Source of the DNA: Xylanibacter ruminicola
Lineage (GTDB): Bacteria; Bacteroidota; Bacteroidia; Bacteroidales; Bacteroidaceae
Reading direction: 5' to 3'
Assembly: GCF_900107775.1 (NCBI RefSeq)
Contig: NZ_FNRF01000004.1
Location: 186,001-250,000, forward strand
Length of the DNA stretch: 64,000 bases
In this document: one piece after another, positions 61,829-64,000 of the stretch
Layout: every line of letters starts with the position of its first letter
Position numbering within the stretch: the first letter of the stretch is position 1
The notes under the pieces: generated by a model
Seen by the model: the letters and a program-made list of their open reading frames with translations, nothing else
Databases searched by the model: none
What the model was told of the DNA's origin: nothing
Program-made: the position numbers and the translations under genes

Positions 61829-61858
61829 CTTTTACTCTCCTTTGGTTAAGTTACTATT

Positions 61859-62722
61859 TTATTTTGTTATTCTGATAATTCTGATTCCAGTATGCGAGGG
61901 ATGCTTTTTAAGATACTGATAGAGCGTCATGGGCTCTAACACCACCTTGTGATGCAGCTGCGAGGCATTCAGCAGATGCAGTCCGTCGGCACGCCATACG
62001 GCAAAGCCTAAGTGGGCGATATCAAGTCCGGCCTTATTGCAGGTAATGGCAATAATATCACCATCCTTGATAGCCTTACGCAACAGCTGACTCTTCCCCA
62101 CCAGTTTTTTAGGAATATAGCGGTACTTGGCACCCGACACCTGACGCTCCTGCTTGGCGATAGCGCTTACATACTCAGGATGCTCCTTCAGGGCTTGATA
62201 GCTCTTAGGATGGGTACTCATATAGTTAACCTTGACGGTTTGTACAGCAGTAAAGGGTGGATTGGGGGCCTGCACCTCACTTACTACCCCAGCCTTGGTA
62301 TTATCGGTAATCCACTCGGTAAAATAATGCAACCTGCTGGGATAGCCATTAATTACCCCACCACGATAGCGCAAACCTACTAACGCCTGCTGATAGGCCA
62401 ACCACGAGTAATCCTTGCGCTGAGCACAGAGGGTAAGGGCTGTAACGGTTTCGACCAGCGTGGTGCAATCCAACTGACGGGTGTTTACCACCAAGCGTTC
62501 CTGCATATCGCCTTCGAGGGTATGTGCCACATAGGGGATACCCACAAACTTCTGGGCAAAAAACAGCGGCATACAGGTTGATGCAGGCTGCTTTTTAGCC
62601 TCGGCCAGCAAGCGACAGATAGTGGCGCTATCCTGAGGCAACGCTTTTACACTGCCCAAACCTGCGGCATACGACGTAAGGCAGGCAGTAATACCTATTA
62701 TGATATATAAGATACGTTTCAT
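61859..62722 (-). CDS. DUF1460 NlpC/P60-like cell-wall amidase
   Basis: 287 residues with a signal peptide (LYIIIGITACLTSYAAG). Catalytic Cys86 lies in RQLDCTTLVETVTAL; later GYPSRLHYFTEWI and DIIAITCNKAGLDIAHLGFA carry the conserved His region. DUF1460 proteins of Bacteroidales act as N-acetylmuramoyl-L-alanine amidases in peptidoglycan recycling or periplasmic remodelling. ATGA overlap with the upstream DUF4421 gene. Confidence 0.88.
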   Translation of the reverse strand: MKRILYIIIGITACLTSYAAGLGSVKALPQDSATICRLLAEAKKQPASTCMPLFFAQKFVGIPYVAHTLEGDMQERLVVNTRQLDCTTLVETVTALTLCAQRKDYSWLAYQQALVGLRYRGGVINGYPSRLHYFTEWITDNTKAGVVSEVQAPNPPFTAVQTVKVNYMSTHPKSYQALKEHPEYVSAIAKQERQVSGAKYRYIPKKLVGKSQLLRKAIKDGDIIAITCNKAGLDIAHLGFAVWRADGLHLLNASQLHHKVVLEPMTLYQYLKKHPSHTGIRIIRITK

Positions 62723-63810
62723 GTTTTACGATATTTCTTTTTTAACATAAAATTATAGCCGATATAGGCATTGAACGAGCCAAAGATATTATTAGCCGTG
62801 AATCGCGACGTACGATAGTTGTTGGTGCGCAGGATAGCACTCCAACCGGCATACCATCGCGTATTATTGTAGACCATACCAAATCGGCCAATACCATCCA
62901 TATTCACCTTATCAAAGCTGAACCCCTTCTTCTCGTCGGCTATTTCGCCATAGCTCGACTTATAGCAGAGGGCAAGCTGGGCACTGGCACAGAACAGCCA
63001 GTTTTTGGCAAACACCCAGTTATAGGCGTAGCCACCCGATATCATGAAATCGCTGTACTTGATGTCGCTGAACATCAAGCCCGAATCGAGCTGCAGTTCC
63101 TGACTACGATCCATGCGCGACTTGAGTGTGGTCTGCAGTTTATCGTAGTCCATATCGAGTGTATTCTTGGTATAGCCGATACCCGCCATCCAGGAGCCAC
63201 AACTAATCTTCTGACAGGTACTCTGACTGAAGGCCGCAGGATAAGAGAACCGCCCGTGATTGAAGATGTAATAGGCGCTGGCACCGGTGATGCCCACATT
63301 CACACCATCAAAAGGCACACCCTCGAACAAGTCGCCATTCATGCCGTAGCCCAGGCGCACATCGCGGATTTTGTAATCGTTGCCTGTGCGGCGATAGAAG
63401 ATATCGATACCCACCTGCGACGAATAGATACTCAGATCAAACTCCTTACGCAAGCCATTCTGACTAAAGCCGATATTCTTGATATCGAACGTATAGCCCA
63501 GGAAGAACCAACGCCAACCAAAGTAAGGACCGATTTTGGTAAGTCCGTCGGGCGACAGTTTAATCTGCTGCCCGTTGCTGCTCAAAACAAAACTCTCGTA
63601 AGTGCGGGTAATCTGTCCCATCACCGTAAACTCGTAGTGCTGGGGTTCGATATATTCATCGTTCAGTCGGTCGAACTCGCGTACGGTTCGGCGAATCAGG
63701 CCCAACTCACCTTTGGTACCGACGGTATCAACGGATAGTGTGTCGGGCTCAGCAGCCAAAGCGCTCAGCCTCACCATCATCCATAACAACACCATCAGTC
63801 CCTTCTTCAT
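62719..63810 (-). CDS. DUF4421 outer-membrane beta-barrel protein
   Basis: 363 residues from ATG 63810 (signal peptide KKGLMVLLWMMVRLSALAAE). Alternating hydrophobic strands throughout and a C-terminal IGYNFMLKKKYRKT. The sequence pattern (GPYFGWRWFFLGYTFDIKNI, DIFYRRTGNDYKIRDV) matches DUF4421. Function unknown; probably a barrel in the outer membrane. Translationally coupled to the DUF1460 amidase. Confidence 0.85.
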   Translation of the reverse strand: MKKGLMVLLWMMVRLSALAAEPDTLSVDTVGTKGELGLIRRTVREFDRLNDEYIEPQHYEFTVMGQITRTYESFVLSSNGQQIKLSPDGLTKIGPYFGWRWFFLGYTFDIKNIGFSQNGLRKEFDLSIYSSQVGIDIFYRRTGNDYKIRDVRLGYGMNGDLFEGVPFDGVNVGITGASAYYIFNHGRFSYPAAFSQSTCQKISCGSWMAGIGYTKNTLDMDYDKLQTTLKSRMDRSQELQLDSGLMFSDIKYSDFMISGGYAYNWVFAKNWLFCASAQLALCYKSSYGEIADEKKGFSFDKVNMDGIGRFGMVYNNTRWYAGWSAILRTNNYRTSRFTANNIFGSFNAYIGYNFMLKKKYRKT

Positions 63811-63825
63811 ATAGCCAAAAAACAA

Positions 63826-64000
63826 TCAAAATTTGCCCAGAATACGGTCCATCACCCAGTTAACAGGCGTGGCCGACACGCTGGTACACTCGCAAACGCC
63901 AAGGCCCTGCAAATGCTCAATCATATTCTTAATAAGCGGATATTGCACGTAAGGCGGATTGGGTACCGTGATGCGCTCTTCGCCCTGATTGGTTTGCAAG
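63826..64000 (-). CDS. C-terminal end of an unidentified protein (truncated by the window edge)
   Basis: The last 57 codons of a minus-strand gene, ending at TGA 63826-63828. Visible residues include ERITVPNPPYVQYPLIKNMI, EHLQGLGVCECTSVS and ATPVNWVMDRILGKF. The stop lies 15 bases before the DUF4421 start, so this gene heads the same operon. I do not recognise the family. Confidence 0.6.
   Translation of the reverse strand, partial: LQTNQGEERITVPNPPYVQYPLIKNMIEHLQGLGVCECTSVSATPVNWVMDRILGKF

Overview
The window looks like chromosome of a Bacteroidales bacterium, most likely Prevotella or a close relative. The evidence is paired SusC/SusD transporters with a hybrid two-component regulator, promoters of the Bacteroidetes type (TTTG, about 20 bases, TAnnTTTG), a Bacteroides-type serine palmitoyltransferase, DUF5103, DUF4421 and DUF1460 proteins, and almost no Shine-Dalgarno sequences. 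Species was not determined.

Layout. 1-6060: a redox-like pair (flavin-binding protein and cupin) divergent from an HxlR regulator, then a three-gene efflux operon (TolC, HlyD, MFS). 6380-9650: an accessory patch with a short conserved protein, the 5' stump of an AAA ATPase gene, an HU-like protein and a large VapE-type primase/helicase, with two perfect 9-10 bp palindromes between the last two. 9930-14100: dinB preceded by a tiny membrane ORF, a WYL regulator, AzlC/AzlD, and a cyclophilin. 14200-29850: a polysaccharide utilization locus (PUL) of two SusC/SusD pairs and a repeat-rich surface lipoprotein, with a divergent hybrid sensor/regulator. Its order resembles the Xus xylan loci, but it has no glycoside hydrolase here. 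29860-35420: SIMPL protein, a LytTR regulator with a TonB receptor and a small secreted protein, an SDR enzyme and GreA.

35600-47450 is a long run of plus-strand genes: purU, hisH, hisA, hisF, hisIE, ftsE, lysC, lysA, two odd glycosyltransferase-like genes, a class III fructose bisphosphatase and a DUF5103 protein. It meets a propeller/AraC regulator convergently. 47420-53280: that regulator, an acyl-CoA ligase with its XRE/cupin regulator, and a BASS transporter. 53280-54040: a nested inverted repeat and a broken HU-like gene. 54097-64000: an inactive/active M16 peptidase pair, YgjP-like hydrolase, msrA, tRNA-Pro, serine palmitoyltransferase divergent from a lipid kinase, tRNA-Cys, and cell-envelope genes running off the right edge.

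The observation I would check first is a set of 7-base tandem repeats filling several gaps between co-directional genes. The bases differ from site to site, but the sense strand nearly always carries TAA or TGA once per unit. Because 7 is one more than a multiple of 3, three units put a stop in every frame. Other leads are the palindromes at the VapE/HU junction, the 26-bp inverted repeat around a 29-base palindrome, two gene remnants, and a possible operator with 21-bp spaced direct repeats in the PUL control region.
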